Shown: positions 50,140 to 58,334 of the stretch, piece by piece
How the letters are laid out: every line of letters starts with the position of its first letter
Numbering within the stretch: the stretch's first letter is position 1
Assembly: GCF_000743575.1 (NCBI RefSeq)
Contig: NZ_JQGC01000015.1
Location: 186,001 to 250,000 of the forward strand
Direction: 5' to 3'
Origin: Devosia riboflavina
Lineage (GTDB): Bacteria > Pseudomonadota > Alphaproteobacteria > Rhizobiales > Devosiaceae
DNA: 64,000 bases
Notes under the pieces: model-generated
What the model was told of the DNA's origin: nothing
Seen by the model: only the letters and a program-made list of their open reading frames with translations
Databases searched by the model: none
Made by a program: the position numbers and the translations under genes

Positions 50140-50669
50140 CTCTCGCCAAACTCCAACCGCATGAGCACGACAGCCTGGCCTTTGAGCGTGCCGTCCTTGT
50201 CCATCGATTCACCGATCTCGGTAAAACCAAGCTTTTTCAAGACATTGCGAGAGCCGGAATTGGAGAGCAGTGCGCGAGATCGGAGGGCCGCCGCCCCGGC
50301 CGCTCGCGCGGCATCGACCACGGCTCGGCCGGCCTCTGTGGCAAAGCCCTGGCCCCAATGGGGTTCGCCCAGCCAATAGCCGAGTTCGGGCAAGGCATCC
50401 TCGTCCATGCGCAGCCCGACGACGCCGATGCAGGCGCCATCGAGCTCGATGGCAAAGCATTTTTCCTCGGGCTTGGTCGCGATCTCCTCGACGAAGAAGC
50501 GGGCATCCTTCTCGGAATAGGGGAAGGGCAGGCGCGACATGACGCGATGCACCCGCTCATTGTTGGCGAGTTTGGCGATTTGGGAAACATGGGCCATTGC
50601 CGGAGCGGCCAGTACCAAGCGCGCGGTGGTGAGCGTCGAGGGCAGGCGGTCCTTGAGGGCAGTCATCAT
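50136..50669 (-). CDS. GNAT N-acetyltransferase (RimJ-like), third of three
   Basis: The protein is 177 residues: LTTARLVLAAPAMAHVSQIA, GYWLGEPHWGQGFATEAGRA (acetyl-CoA loop QGFAT) and NSGSRNVLKKLGFTEIGESM. Two consecutive ATGs start it, with GGAGAA upstream. It is the promoter-proximal member of the tandem triplet and lies downstream of rpmA beyond a terminator. Confidence 0.85.
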   Translation of the reverse strand: MMTALKDRLPSTLTTARLVLAAPAMAHVSQIAKLANNERVHRVMSRLPFPYSEKDARFFVEEIATKPEEKCFAIELDGACIGVVGLRMDEDALPELGYWLGEPHWGQGFATEAGRAVVDAARAAGAAALRSRALLSNSGSRNVLKKLGFTEIGESMDKDGTLKGQAVVLMRLEFGER

Positions 50670-50683
50670 GTTTCTCCAGAAGC

Positions 50684-50716
50684 GAAAAGGGGAACCGGTT
50701 GACCGGTTCCCCTTTG
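50684..50716 (-). terminator. Rho-independent terminator of rplU-rpmA
   Basis: Very strong stem AAAGGGGAACCGGT / ACCGGTTCCCCTTT, with TTTTCG on the minus-strand side. It lies 68 bases after the rpmA stop and before the three GNAT genes, so those need readthrough or their own promoter. Confidence 0.88.
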
Positions 50717-50783
50717 CAGTTCTGGTTTGTCGCCAAACGCCGCCGGGGAACTGGTCTCCGGCTGGTTGGTCAGGCCTGCCGGG

Positions 50784-51050
50784 TTATTCGGCGGCCTCTG
50801 CCGGGACGACAGACACGTGTACTTTGCTATTCGCGCGGGTGCGGAACGCAACGGTGCCATCGACCAGAGCATAGATCGTGTGATCCTTGCCCAGGCCAAC
50901 ACCGGTGCCGACAGCCCACTTGGTGCCGCGTTGACGGATGATGATGTTGCCGGCGACGACAGCTTCGCCACCGAACTTCTTCACGCCGAGACGACGGCCA
51001 GCGGTATCACGACCGTTGCGGGATGAACCGCCTGCTTTCTTATGTGCCAT
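50784..51050 (-). CDS. rpmA: 50S ribosomal protein L27
   Basis: The protein is 88 residues, [20 protein letters not shown], then [20 protein letters not shown]. It is exact family length with no N-terminal prosequence. L27 reaches the peptidyl-transferase centre. It lies 14 bases after rplU on the same strand. Confidence 0.98.
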   Translation of the reverse strand: MAHKKAGGSSRNGRDTAGRRLGVKKFGGEAVVAGNIIIRQRGTKWAVGTGVGLGKDHTIYALVDGTVAFRTRANSKVHVSVVPAEAAE

Positions 51051-51064
51051 GGTCTAGCTTCCTC

Positions 51065-51601
51065 TTATTCCTGGTCGGCCTTGGGAGCGGCCTTCTTGGC
51101 CGGGGCCTTCTTTGCCGGCTTTTCAGCGGCTTCGCCTTCAGCAGCAGCCTTCTTGGGCGCAGCCTTCTTCGGTGCGGCCTTGGCTTCGGTTGCTTCGGCG
51201 GCTTCAGCCTTGGGAGCAGCCTTCTTGGCCGGGGCCTTTTCGGTCACGGCGCCTGATGCTTCGGCCTTGGCGGCAGCCTTGATCGTCGGCTTGGCGCCGC
51301 CGGTCAGAATTTCAGTGATGCGCACGGTGGTCAGCAGCTGGCGGTGACCGTTGCGACGACGCGAATTGTGGCGGCGACGCTTCTTGAAGATGATGACGGT
51401 CTTCTGCTTCTTGGTCTCGACCAGCTCGGCAGCAACGAGTGCGCCTTCAACCAGCGGAGCGCCGATCACGTCACCAACCATCAGGACTTCGTCAAAGGTG
51501 ACGATGTCACCGGCTTCGGCGTCGAGCTTTTCGATCTTGATGACGTCGTTGGCAGCAACCTTGTACTGCTTGCCGCCCGTCTTGATGACTGCAAAAGTCA
51601 T
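51065..51601 (-). CDS. rplU: 50S ribosomal protein L21 with long Ala/Lys-rich C-terminal tail
   Basis: The core 1-105 is normal L21 ([40 protein letters not shown]). Residues ~106-178 are an added tail of [13 protein letters not shown] and APAKKA-type repeats, roughly 70 residues beyond the usual 103. The tail is basic/Ala-rich and probably disordered, of a kind seen in some Hyphomicrobiales L21. ATG 51601 is the conserved start. Confidence 0.95.
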   Translation of the reverse strand: MTFAVIKTGGKQYKVAANDVIKIEKLDAEAGDIVTFDEVLMVGDVIGAPLVEGALVAAELVETKKQKTVIIFKKRRRHNSRRRNGHRQLLTTVRITEILTGGAKPTIKAAAKAEASGAVTEKAPAKKAAPKAEAAEATEAKAAPKKAAPKKAAAEGEAAEKPAKKAPAKKAAPKADQE

Positions 51602-51732
51602 ATGCACAACCGAACGCTTCAAACGCCCGGTCCCTTTTCTGTCGCGCCCTGCGGCACCGCGGCTTTCATGCCAGTTTCGCGGTTTTTACGGATGTAGGTC
51701 AGGAATCTGACCGGCAGCCTCGAGCAGCGTTT

Positions 51733-51768
51733 TCAAACAAAACCAGCGCACCGGTGGGACCAGTGCGC
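51733..51768 (-). terminator. Terminator of the metallo-beta-lactamase-fold gene
   Basis: Stem GCGCACCGGT / ACCAGTGCGC (one G-T pair) with a 3-base loop. On the minus strand it continues into GGTTTTGTTT. It is about 80 bases beyond the stop at 51845. Confidence 0.75.
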
Positions 51769-51844
51769 GTGGGATCGGGGGCTTATCGGGAAAAAGGGGC
51801 AAAGAGTCAAGCGCCGTCGCGGTTTTCGGCGGCGCCTGCTGCAC

Positions 51845-52624
51845 TCAGCCCTGGCCGTGAGTGTACCAGTTGCGGAGGCGCACTTCGGTATGCTCGCCAA
51901 CGCCGGTTTCCAGCACCGACAGGTCGCTGTCGCCATAGTGGTAGGGATAGACGATCCCCGGCTTGAAGACATTGATCGCTTCCACAGCCTGGTCCGGCGT
52001 CATCGTATAGGGCAGGTTCATGGGCAGGAAGGCGACTGCGATGTCGGTCAGCGCCAGCATGTCCTCGGTCGGCTCGGTATCGCCGGCGACATAGACGAGC
52101 TTGTCGCCAAAGGTAAGCACATAGCCATTGCCAACGCCCACCGGGTGATAGTTCATACGGTCGGCGGTGGTGTTGTGCGCTGCGATGGCCTTCAGTTTGA
52201 CGCCATCGAGCTCACCATCCGCACCATTGGCGAGAGAAGTGGCATTGGCCTTCAGTCCCTCGGGTAATTTTCCAAAAACATCTTCATTGGTCAGCAGCGG
52301 CGCCGAACCGGCAATGGCTTCCAGGGTCGGCACATCAAAATGGTCGCCATGGCCGTGGGTGATGAGGATGGCGGTCGGGGCCGGCAGGCCTTCATAGAGC
52401 GCTGCGCCGCCCACGGGATCGACATAGATCACCTTGCCACCCCATTCGAGCACGAGGCTCGCATGTTCGACCGGATGAATGACGAGGTCGCCCTCGCTGG
52501 TGGCAATAGTTTCGGCCATGGATGCGTCCTGAGCAAATACGAAGCTGGGCCCTAAAAGATTGGCGGCAAGCCCGGCTATTGGCAAGCCGGCCATGCCGGC
52601 AACGAGTGTGCGTCGCGTAACCAT
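51845..52624 (-). CDS. UlaG-like metallo-beta-lactamase-fold hydrolase with Tat signal
   Basis: The protein is 259 residues. The N-terminus TRRTLVAGMAGLPIAGLAAN is a twin-arginine signal ending FVFAQDA. The metal motif LITHGHGDHFD is the HxHxDH of the fold; AAHNTTADR, YVAGDTEPTEDM and PYHYGDSD supply the other ligands. Tat export fits a metal-loaded periplasmic enzyme. The substrate is unknown. The start is ATG 52624 with GGGAGAG upstream; the longer open frame is unconserved. Confidence 0.87.
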   Translation of the reverse strand: MVTRRTLVAGMAGLPIAGLAANLLGPSFVFAQDASMAETIATSEGDLVIHPVEHASLVLEWGGKVIYVDPVGGAALYEGLPAPTAILITHGHGDHFDVPTLEAIAGSAPLLTNEDVFGKLPEGLKANATSLANGADGELDGVKLKAIAAHNTTADRMNYHPVGVGNGYVLTFGDKLVYVAGDTEPTEDMLALTDIAVAFLPMNLPYTMTPDQAVEAINVFKPGIVYPYHYGDSDLSVLETGVGEHTEVRLRNWYTHGQG

Positions 52625-52834
52625 AGGTCTCTCCCGTGAAAAGAATTGTGCCTGACGCCACAACAACGCAGATTCGCGAAAGGAGATCGCTCGACACGGA
52701 TTTGTGACTGCGAGGGGCCGGAACCGCTTTCTGTGACATCCGCACACAAGGGGTGTTGCAGCCCGCGTCCCGCTATGCCATAAGCCGCCCCGTATCGACC
52801 GGCCGGGATTTCAACGATCCCTTTTCGATCTCGC

Positions 52835-52924
52835 GGAGAGATGGCAGAGCGGTTGAATGCACCGCACTCGAAATGCGGCATAGGGGCAACTCTATCGGGG
52901 GTTCGAATCCCTCTCTCTCCGCCA
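52835..52924 (+). tRNA. tRNA-Ser(CGA), island insertion site
   Basis: The acceptor stem GGAGAGA pairs with TCTCTCC, followed by G and CCA. The anticodon arm CCGCA-CTCGAAA-TGCGG gives anticodon CGA. A long variable arm (ATAGGGGCAACTCTAT) marks it as class II, and the T arm is GGGGGTTCGAATCCC. It reads UCG. A phage-type integrase gene begins 121 bases downstream, so the tRNA 3' end is the likely attB; the 3' end and CCA are intact. Confidence 0.96.
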
Positions 52925-53045
52925 GTTTCCCGAAATACAGCGCTTTCAATGGCTTAAGCTCCCGGAGAATCTTCGAGACTCATACACATGCATGATGCAC
53001 GTGTCGTCCGCTCTCCGGCCCATTGGCTTGAAGTCGGAGACGGTC

Positions 53046-54824
53046 ATGGCGGCCAAGTGCGCCTATGTGGAAAAGGTCGGTGCAGTCTATTATGTGCGCA
53101 AGCGAATCCCTCGCGCCTGGAACAGGCAGACCGAGGGCGAAGTCGTGCGTCTGTCGCTACGGACCAAGGATCGGGTGACGGCGCTTAAATGGGGTCTGGA
53201 GACGCTGGCTGTGTTCGAGGAATTGCTGGGCATGGAGCCGAAAGATGCCCTGATGCAACTGACTCGGCAGCTCATCGACGAGCAGCTCCTTCGGCCTGAA
53301 GACATGACCGGAGCTGATCTGGTACGCCGGCGAGCGCTTGGTAATGTCGGCGCCAAGATCATCCGCCGCGCTCGGCAGGAGCTGCAGCTGGGCGAGAATC
53401 TCAATGCCATCTATGAGGAGCTCGTCCATTTCAACCGGGCCACGGTGGAAGGTGAGGCCATATATGACGGGCTACCACAGGAGGAAAAGGCTCGACGCGG
53501 CGTTACGGGCCGCGTGATCGATCTGTCCGGCTTTGATGCGGTGCTCGATGACCTTGGAGCCAAGCCTGGCGAGACCCTGCCGGTAGGGGCGGCCCTCGCT
53601 CCGATTTCGCATGAACCGCCCAAGCCTATGCGGGTGGTGGAGAGTACGGTCGAGAAAGCTTCAGCACCGGCTGTTTATACGCTGCGCTACCTGATGGACG
53701 ACTACTTCAAGAAGGGCGGTAAAACCACCGGCTCGGACAATCGCGCCAATGTCGAGCGTGCGGTGAAACTGTTCGAGGACCTGTGCCCCGAGGTTAAAGT
53801 TCTGGCGGTGATGGACATCGGCCTTGACCTCTGGGACCAGCTCTACGATTTCGTCCAAGAGATTCCCCTGTTGCGGGGTCGGGCCAGTCCGGACGATCTT
53901 GTCGCCTTCACGCGTGAGATGCAGGCCAAGGGCGACAATTACCCCCGGCTCGCCATTGGCACGCTGAATTCAAATTACCTCGGGGCCATCACCCGCTTGG
54001 TCAAGCACGGCAACAAGCGGCGCCTGTTCACCTGGCAGGCGCCTCCAATGGTCGTCACCGAGGGCAAAAGGGCCACCAAGAGCAAGGCCAAGGCGCCCTT
54101 TTCGCCTGGAGAGATCACGGCGATTACGTCCTGCCCTGTTTATCTTGGCAGCGCATCCCGCCACCATCGCTACTCGCCCGGCGCTAACGTCTATGCGGAC
54201 GATCATATCTATTGGGCGCCGCTCACTGCTATGCATGTCGGCATGCGGGTGACCGAGATCGGCCTATTGCGCCTCGCGCAATTGCAGACCTGGTTCGGAA
54301 AGCCGACGCTCGTGCTTGAACTCGATGGCATCGACGATGGTGCCGCCGGAGAGGAAGGCTACAAGACCGGCAATGCCATTCGGCGGGTGCCGGTCCATCC
54401 CCAACTGATCGAATTGGGATTCCTCGACTTCTGGCAGCACCAGTTGGAGGCAGGCCACAAGCGTTTGTTCCCGGCATGGACGCAACACATCAAGGGCGGC
54501 AGGGACCATCGGCCAGAAGTGCACTTCGAAGCCGACTTCTTCAACGCCCACCGGCTAAAATGGGGCGTATCGAAGCACCGAAAGGATAAGTTGACGTTTC
54601 ATTCGTTCCGCGGTTTTTTCATCCAGGCCTGTCACGATGCCAGGATCAATCCCTATACGATACTCAAATGGGTCGGGCATGACGAGGAGACGGCAGCCAA
54701 AACAAACGAAGTTCACCGCAATTATCTGAGCCAGGATCTGACGGAGGAGGAAGTGGCCGAGATCGCCAAGGTGAAGGTGCCGATCGGGCCGGTCGTTTCC
54801 TACAAAAACTGGCTCAAAAGATAA
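53046..54824 (+). CDS. Large tyrosine recombinase (integrase with DUF6538-like N-terminus)
   Basis: The protein is about 592 residues. The N-terminus MAAKCAYVEKVGAVYYVRKR resembles the short DNA-contact module called DUF6538. A long helical region follows. The catalytic domain has Arg in GMRVTEIGLL near 399, Lys in KTGNAIRRVPVH, FHSFRG near 517, GHDEETAAK near 544 and the Tyr in RNYLSQ near 560. It probably integrates the island at tRNA-Ser. I start at ATG 53046, with GGAGACGG upstream; earlier starts (52992) are possible. It is about 200 residues longer than a phage lambda-type integrase. Confidence 0.88.
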   Translation: MAAKCAYVEKVGAVYYVRKRIPRAWNRQTEGEVVRLSLRTKDRVTALKWGLETLAVFEELLGMEPKDALMQLTRQLIDEQLLRPEDMTGADLVRRRALGNVGAKIIRRARQELQLGENLNAIYEELVHFNRATVEGEAIYDGLPQEEKARRGVTGRVIDLSGFDAVLDDLGAKPGETLPVGAALAPISHEPPKPMRVVESTVEKASAPAVYTLRYLMDDYFKKGGKTTGSDNRANVERAVKLFEDLCPEVKVLAVMDIGLDLWDQLYDFVQEIPLLRGRASPDDLVAFTREMQAKGDNYPRLAIGTLNSNYLGAITRLVKHGNKRRLFTWQAPPMVVTEGKRATKSKAKAPFSPGEITAITSCPVYLGSASRHHRYSPGANVYADDHIYWAPLTAMHVGMRVTEIGLLRLAQLQTWFGKPTLVLELDGIDDGAAGEEGYKTGNAIRRVPVHPQLIELGFLDFWQHQLEAGHKRLFPAWTQHIKGGRDHRPEVHFEADFFNAHRLKWGVSKHRKDKLTFHSFRGFFIQACHDARINPYTILKWVGHDEETAAKTNEVHRNYLSQDLTEEEVAEIAKVKVPIGPVVSYKNWLKR

Positions 54825-55141
<317 letters not shown>

Positions 55142-55927
55142 TCAAGCTTCCGATGCTGGCAAGCCGATCCTGTCTCGATACCGATCAGGCAAATCGCGTG
55201 TTTTTTCGAGTTCCTCAAGCAAATGTTTACATTGCCAGGTTGCGGAGACCGCCAGTCGTTTGTAGTGGGTCCTGACACGTTCGACCTTCTGGTCTTCATT
55301 CCGGGGATCCGGATAGAGGTATTGAACGCCGGTCCCATTGGGGTGGGCGATCTCGGAGAGTTCATCGTAGACGCGCATCATGGAAAGCGCATCTGCGAAG
55401 CCTTTAGCTTCGGTACCCTCATCGCTCTTGCGCGTCATTTTGTCCATCGCGGTGAAGATGCCATACCGCTTGTCAAGATGCGCCACATACTCGGCATCGA
55501 TCTTGGCCAGGTGACGAATGGCGTCCATGACGTGGATGGGCTTTGGATCGCGGTTGGAGAAACCAGCAAAAAAACGCAACAGCCGAAGCTCCAACCGGGC
55601 CTGGTTCGCTTCGTCGACAAAGCACCTCATCTCGTGCAGAAAGAGCGAGCCCATCGCGATCGTCTCCAGCAAAGCTCGGCCGGCGATAGCTGCTGGGATG
55701 ATCTTGTCCGCCTCTAGAAGCAGATAGATGGTCTCCAAAAGGTCAACCGATCGTCGCGCGTAGGACTGTCGCAATTCCATCAGTGAGAACAGTTGCGTTC
55801 CGTTGGGATTGAAATTAAATCGCATGTCCTCGGTCGCAAACTTCCTGAGATTTTCTTCGATCTGATTATATCGAGCTTCGGCAAGCGGGTTGCCGTAGAT
55901 CTGCTCAACCACGTCCCGTTTCGTCAT
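55142..55927 (-). CDS. Helical protein of unknown function in the island
   Basis: The protein is 261 residues starting MTKRDVVEQIYGNPLAEARY. It appears all-helical, with no TM or signal peptide. Features that stand out are RSVDLLETIYLLLEADKIIP with AAIAGRALLETIAMG (a helix typical of HEPN-like or DUF5677-like folds) and DELSEIAHPNGTG near 195. The last is a helix ending His-Pro that also recalls such proteins. I do not recognise the family. It stands alone, 380 bases from the next gene on the same strand. Confidence 0.7.
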   Translation of the reverse strand: MTKRDVVEQIYGNPLAEARYNQIEENLRKFATEDMRFNFNPNGTQLFSLMELRQSYARRSVDLLETIYLLLEADKIIPAAIAGRALLETIAMGSLFLHEMRCFVDEANQARLELRLLRFFAGFSNRDPKPIHVMDAIRHLAKIDAEYVAHLDKRYGIFTAMDKMTRKSDEGTEAKGFADALSMMRVYDELSEIAHPNGTGVQYLYPDPRNEDQKVERVRTHYKRLAVSATWQCKHLLEELEKTRDLPDRYRDRIGLPASEA

Positions 55928-56309
55928 CCGACAAACACACTCCTGCCCCAGACCTCACCCTGACATGTCTTCGCTTGTTCTGTCTGGATGCGTGCCATTG
56001 TCGATCGGCGTCACCTGATCGCTGAGGTTGTTGGCTTTTCGTGCTTCGTCTGCTGCCAACAACCGCAGCAATGTGCAGAGATCAACCAAGGGCGCGAAGA
56101 GCAGCTATAGGGGACGAGACTTTTTGGGGCTCTATTCCCTGGCGACGTTTGACGCCCAGCACTCGTTCATGGTCGGGGTGCCGCTGAGCAAAGTCGCCAA
56201 GACGTACCCCAGTGGCCCACTTGGGAATAGCAATGCTGCTTCCGCTGAGCGTTTGGCATCGATGTAGCACCGGCCAGATTATTCCCTTCGTTGATCGGAG
56301 TTCATCCTT
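55928..56309. other. Non-coding or decayed stretch
   Basis: This is a 382-base gap between two minus-strand genes. Short open frames on both strands (56028-56267 plus, 56082-56270 minus) have no ribosome-binding site or recognisable domain. It may hold the promoter of the helical protein gene at its left end. Confidence 0.35.
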
Positions 56310-56978
56310 CTACTGCGTCACCAAGGCGTACATCTTTGCCCTATAAGCCATCAGCTTCTGATTCACTTCCAGCATTTCTGCAACTAGCTGGTCATAGTCA
56401 GGAAAACGCTTCTGAATGTCCTGAGGATGCTCCAACGAATCCTTGTCTCGCTCGAGTTGGTTTGCATACCAACGCCGAAAACGCGCCTGCCATTTGGTAA
56501 GATGAGGGCGCAAGCCAGTGTTCAGCACCTCTATGGACAGCTGAATGATCTTCTTGGTCGAGTCCTGACGCACCTTGACCACCGGCACGTCCTTGATCAG
56601 CTCGCGGGTGACGGCGAAGAATTCATACCAGCTATTGTAGATCTCATCGATGACATCGTCATCCGGATCGATCTTGAGCCCGATCTTACGCGTACTGAGT
56701 TCGACCCACACCCGGTAGGCAACCGTGCGATCGAGATCGTTCGCCCTCAGGGTGATTTTCTGATCGCCAAGACCAAACTCGGCCTCTTCGATCTCAAATT
56801 CTGGCAGCCGGCGATGAAACAGGTAGTGACGTACCAGCAGAGCAATACCAAGCGCCAAGATCAGTAGCGCCACCACGACTACATTGACGTGGACACTGAG
56901 ACCGAAGTCTTTATCCAGGGCAATGCTCAAATAGTCGGTCACCGTCTCAGTCGAGCTTGTCGAGCCCGTATCGCCCAT
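56310..56978 (-). CDS. One-TM protein divergent from a TIR operon
   Basis: The protein is 222 residues from ATG 56978, which has GGGGGA upstream. A TM helix at ~29-50 (VHVNVVVVALLILALGIALL) is followed by RHYLFHRR and a cytoplasmic domain. This begins EFEIEEAEFGLGDQKITLRA and includes VELSTRKIGLKIDPDDDVID, YNSWYEFFAVTREL and RPHLTKWQARFRRWYANQLE. The cytoplasmic motif seems conserved among many bacteria as I remember it, with no function assigned. It shares a 137-base divergent spacer with the TIR gene at 57116. It may be a membrane effector or a sensor for that operon; this is inference. Confidence 0.7.
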   Translation of the reverse strand: MGDTGSTSSTETVTDYLSIALDKDFGLSVHVNVVVVALLILALGIALLVRHYLFHRRLPEFEIEEAEFGLGDQKITLRANDLDRTVAYRVWVELSTRKIGLKIDPDDDVIDEIYNSWYEFFAVTRELIKDVPVVKVRQDSTKKIIQLSIEVLNTGLRPHLTKWQARFRRWYANQLERDKDSLEHPQDIQKRFPDYDQLVAEMLEVNQKLMAYRAKMYALVTQ

Positions 56979-57115
56979 GAAATCCCCCATAACCGGCATC
57001 GAGAGCCAAGCCGACAATTTTATTGAATGCCCTTTACAACAGAACGCACAGCAACGACATACATTCAGAGGGCCAAAAGGTGAACAGAAAAAGGCGTTAA
57101 TCCAAAGGGGGAGCA

Positions 57116-57601
57116 ATGGCGTCGCGTCGTCACGTTTTTATCAGTCATCATCACGCCGATGATCAAGCTGTGACCAATATGACCAACATGTTGGCGCGCA
57201 ACGGATATGAAATTCGGAACAGCTCAATTCGAGCAAAGCCCGCGAACCAGGAGCGATTGAAAAAAGGACTGGTGAGCGACAACACTATCAAGCGCTTGCT
57301 TCGCATGAAGATGAGTTGGGCCTCAACCGTCGTGGTCGTGATCGGAAAAAACACCTCGCAACGGCCTTGGGTTGATTGGGAAATCGATCAAGCAAAACGC
57401 CAGGGGAAGCGCATCGTCGGCGTCTATGAGCGCGGTGGAACCGAGAACGACAAGCCGGCTTCGTTGGAGCAATACGCCAGCGCAATCGTGAACTGGAACG
57501 CCGAGAGCATCATTGCTGCGGTTGAAGGCGCAAATAGCTTTCAGACGCCGGCAGGAAACGATCGCCCGGCCGTGCACGCTGCATCCACATCGAAGTGTTA
57601 A
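57116..57601 (+). CDS. DUF1863/ThsB-like TIR-domain protein
   Basis: The protein is 161 residues. MASRRHVFISHHHADDQAVT opens the TIR-like fold; SIRAKPANQERLKKGLVSDN, RMKMSWASTVVVVIGKNTSQ and PWVDWEIDQAKRQGKRIVGV are the family pattern. Glu89 in DWEI is at the place of the catalytic Glu of TIR enzymes. The family contains Thoeris ThsB, which makes cyclic ADP-ribose-like signals from NAD after phage infection. A strong AAGGGGGAG precedes the ATG. It heads a tight four-gene operon (3 bases to the next gene). Confidence 0.85.
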   Translation: MASRRHVFISHHHADDQAVTNMTNMLARNGYEIRNSSIRAKPANQERLKKGLVSDNTIKRLLRMKMSWASTVVVVIGKNTSQRPWVDWEIDQAKRQGKRIVGVYERGGTENDKPASLEQYASAIVNWNAESIIAAVEGANSFQTPAGNDRPAVHAASTSKC

Positions 57602-57604
57602 CTC

Positions 57605-58252
57605 ATGGCCAAGGTGTACATGTATGTGGTCGCCCGGGATTTTGGCTTCGCGCCCAACCCGTTTCACGGAACGTGCACGTTGGCGACGTGCAAGCCGAAA
57701 ATTCGGAGCGTTGCAAAACAAGGGGACTGGGTCGTCGGCATGGGCGGCACATCGCTCAAGGCCACGGGCAAATGCATCTATTTCATGCAAGTGACCTCAA
57801 GCCTGTCTTTCAACGAGTATTGGGCCCATCCTGACTTCAGGGGCAAGAGGCCGGCGCGCAATGGGTCCCGGATGGCGATGCTGGGTGACAATATCTATCA
57901 CCGCGAGAGCGAGGACGAGCTTTGGACCCAGGAGAACTCCCATCATAGCAATGAAGATGGCACTCCCGAATGGTTCAATGTGGAAAACGACACCAGCGCG
58001 GACAAGGTGCTTATCTCCAATCGGTTTGTTTACTTCGGCCGAGAAGCTATTGAAATTCCTCAGGCCGTGCTGGACGCAATCCAATATGAGAATGGTCGCG
58101 GGCATCGAACGTTCATCGAGTCACAGTGCGGCCCACTAATAGAGTGGATGGAGGCGCAGGGGAAAGGAAACTGGAACCTGGTGCTGGCCGATCCACATCA
58201 GTTCGAGGAAAGCGCTGCGCGATACTCCAAGCAAACCAACAAGGTTGCTTAG
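57605..58252 (+). CDS. Nmad2-domain protein (nucleotide modification associated)
   Basis: The protein is 215 residues. It opens MAKVYMYVVARDFGFAPNPF, then HGTCTLATCKPKIRSVAKQG and DWVVGMGG, the pattern of nucleotide modification associated domain 2. That domain was defined by comparative genomics as linked to modified-base pathways in phages and bacterial conflict loci. It has no known catalytic role. It is 3 bases after the TIR gene, and its end is 82 bases before the MazG-like start. Confidence 0.75.
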   Translation: MAKVYMYVVARDFGFAPNPFHGTCTLATCKPKIRSVAKQGDWVVGMGGTSLKATGKCIYFMQVTSSLSFNEYWAHPDFRGKRPARNGSRMAMLGDNIYHRESEDELWTQENSHHSNEDGTPEWFNVENDTSADKVLISNRFVYFGREAIEIPQAVLDAIQYENGRGHRTFIESQCGPLIEWMEAQGKGNWNLVLADPHQFEESAARYSKQTNKVA

Positions 58253-58334
58253 CCAAGGCCCAAGTTGTGGCCCGACAACTACGCAACTTGAAAAGGTCAG
58301 ATCGTCGTCGCAGGATATGACTTGGGGGAATCAA

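Noticed and set aside
52753..52995. An 80-codon open frame across the tRNA-Ser gene
   Set aside because: It runs through the tRNA and has no independent support.
56028..56270. Short open frames on both strands in the gap at 55928-56309
   Set aside because: No ribosome-binding site, motif or codon bias; treated as non-coding.
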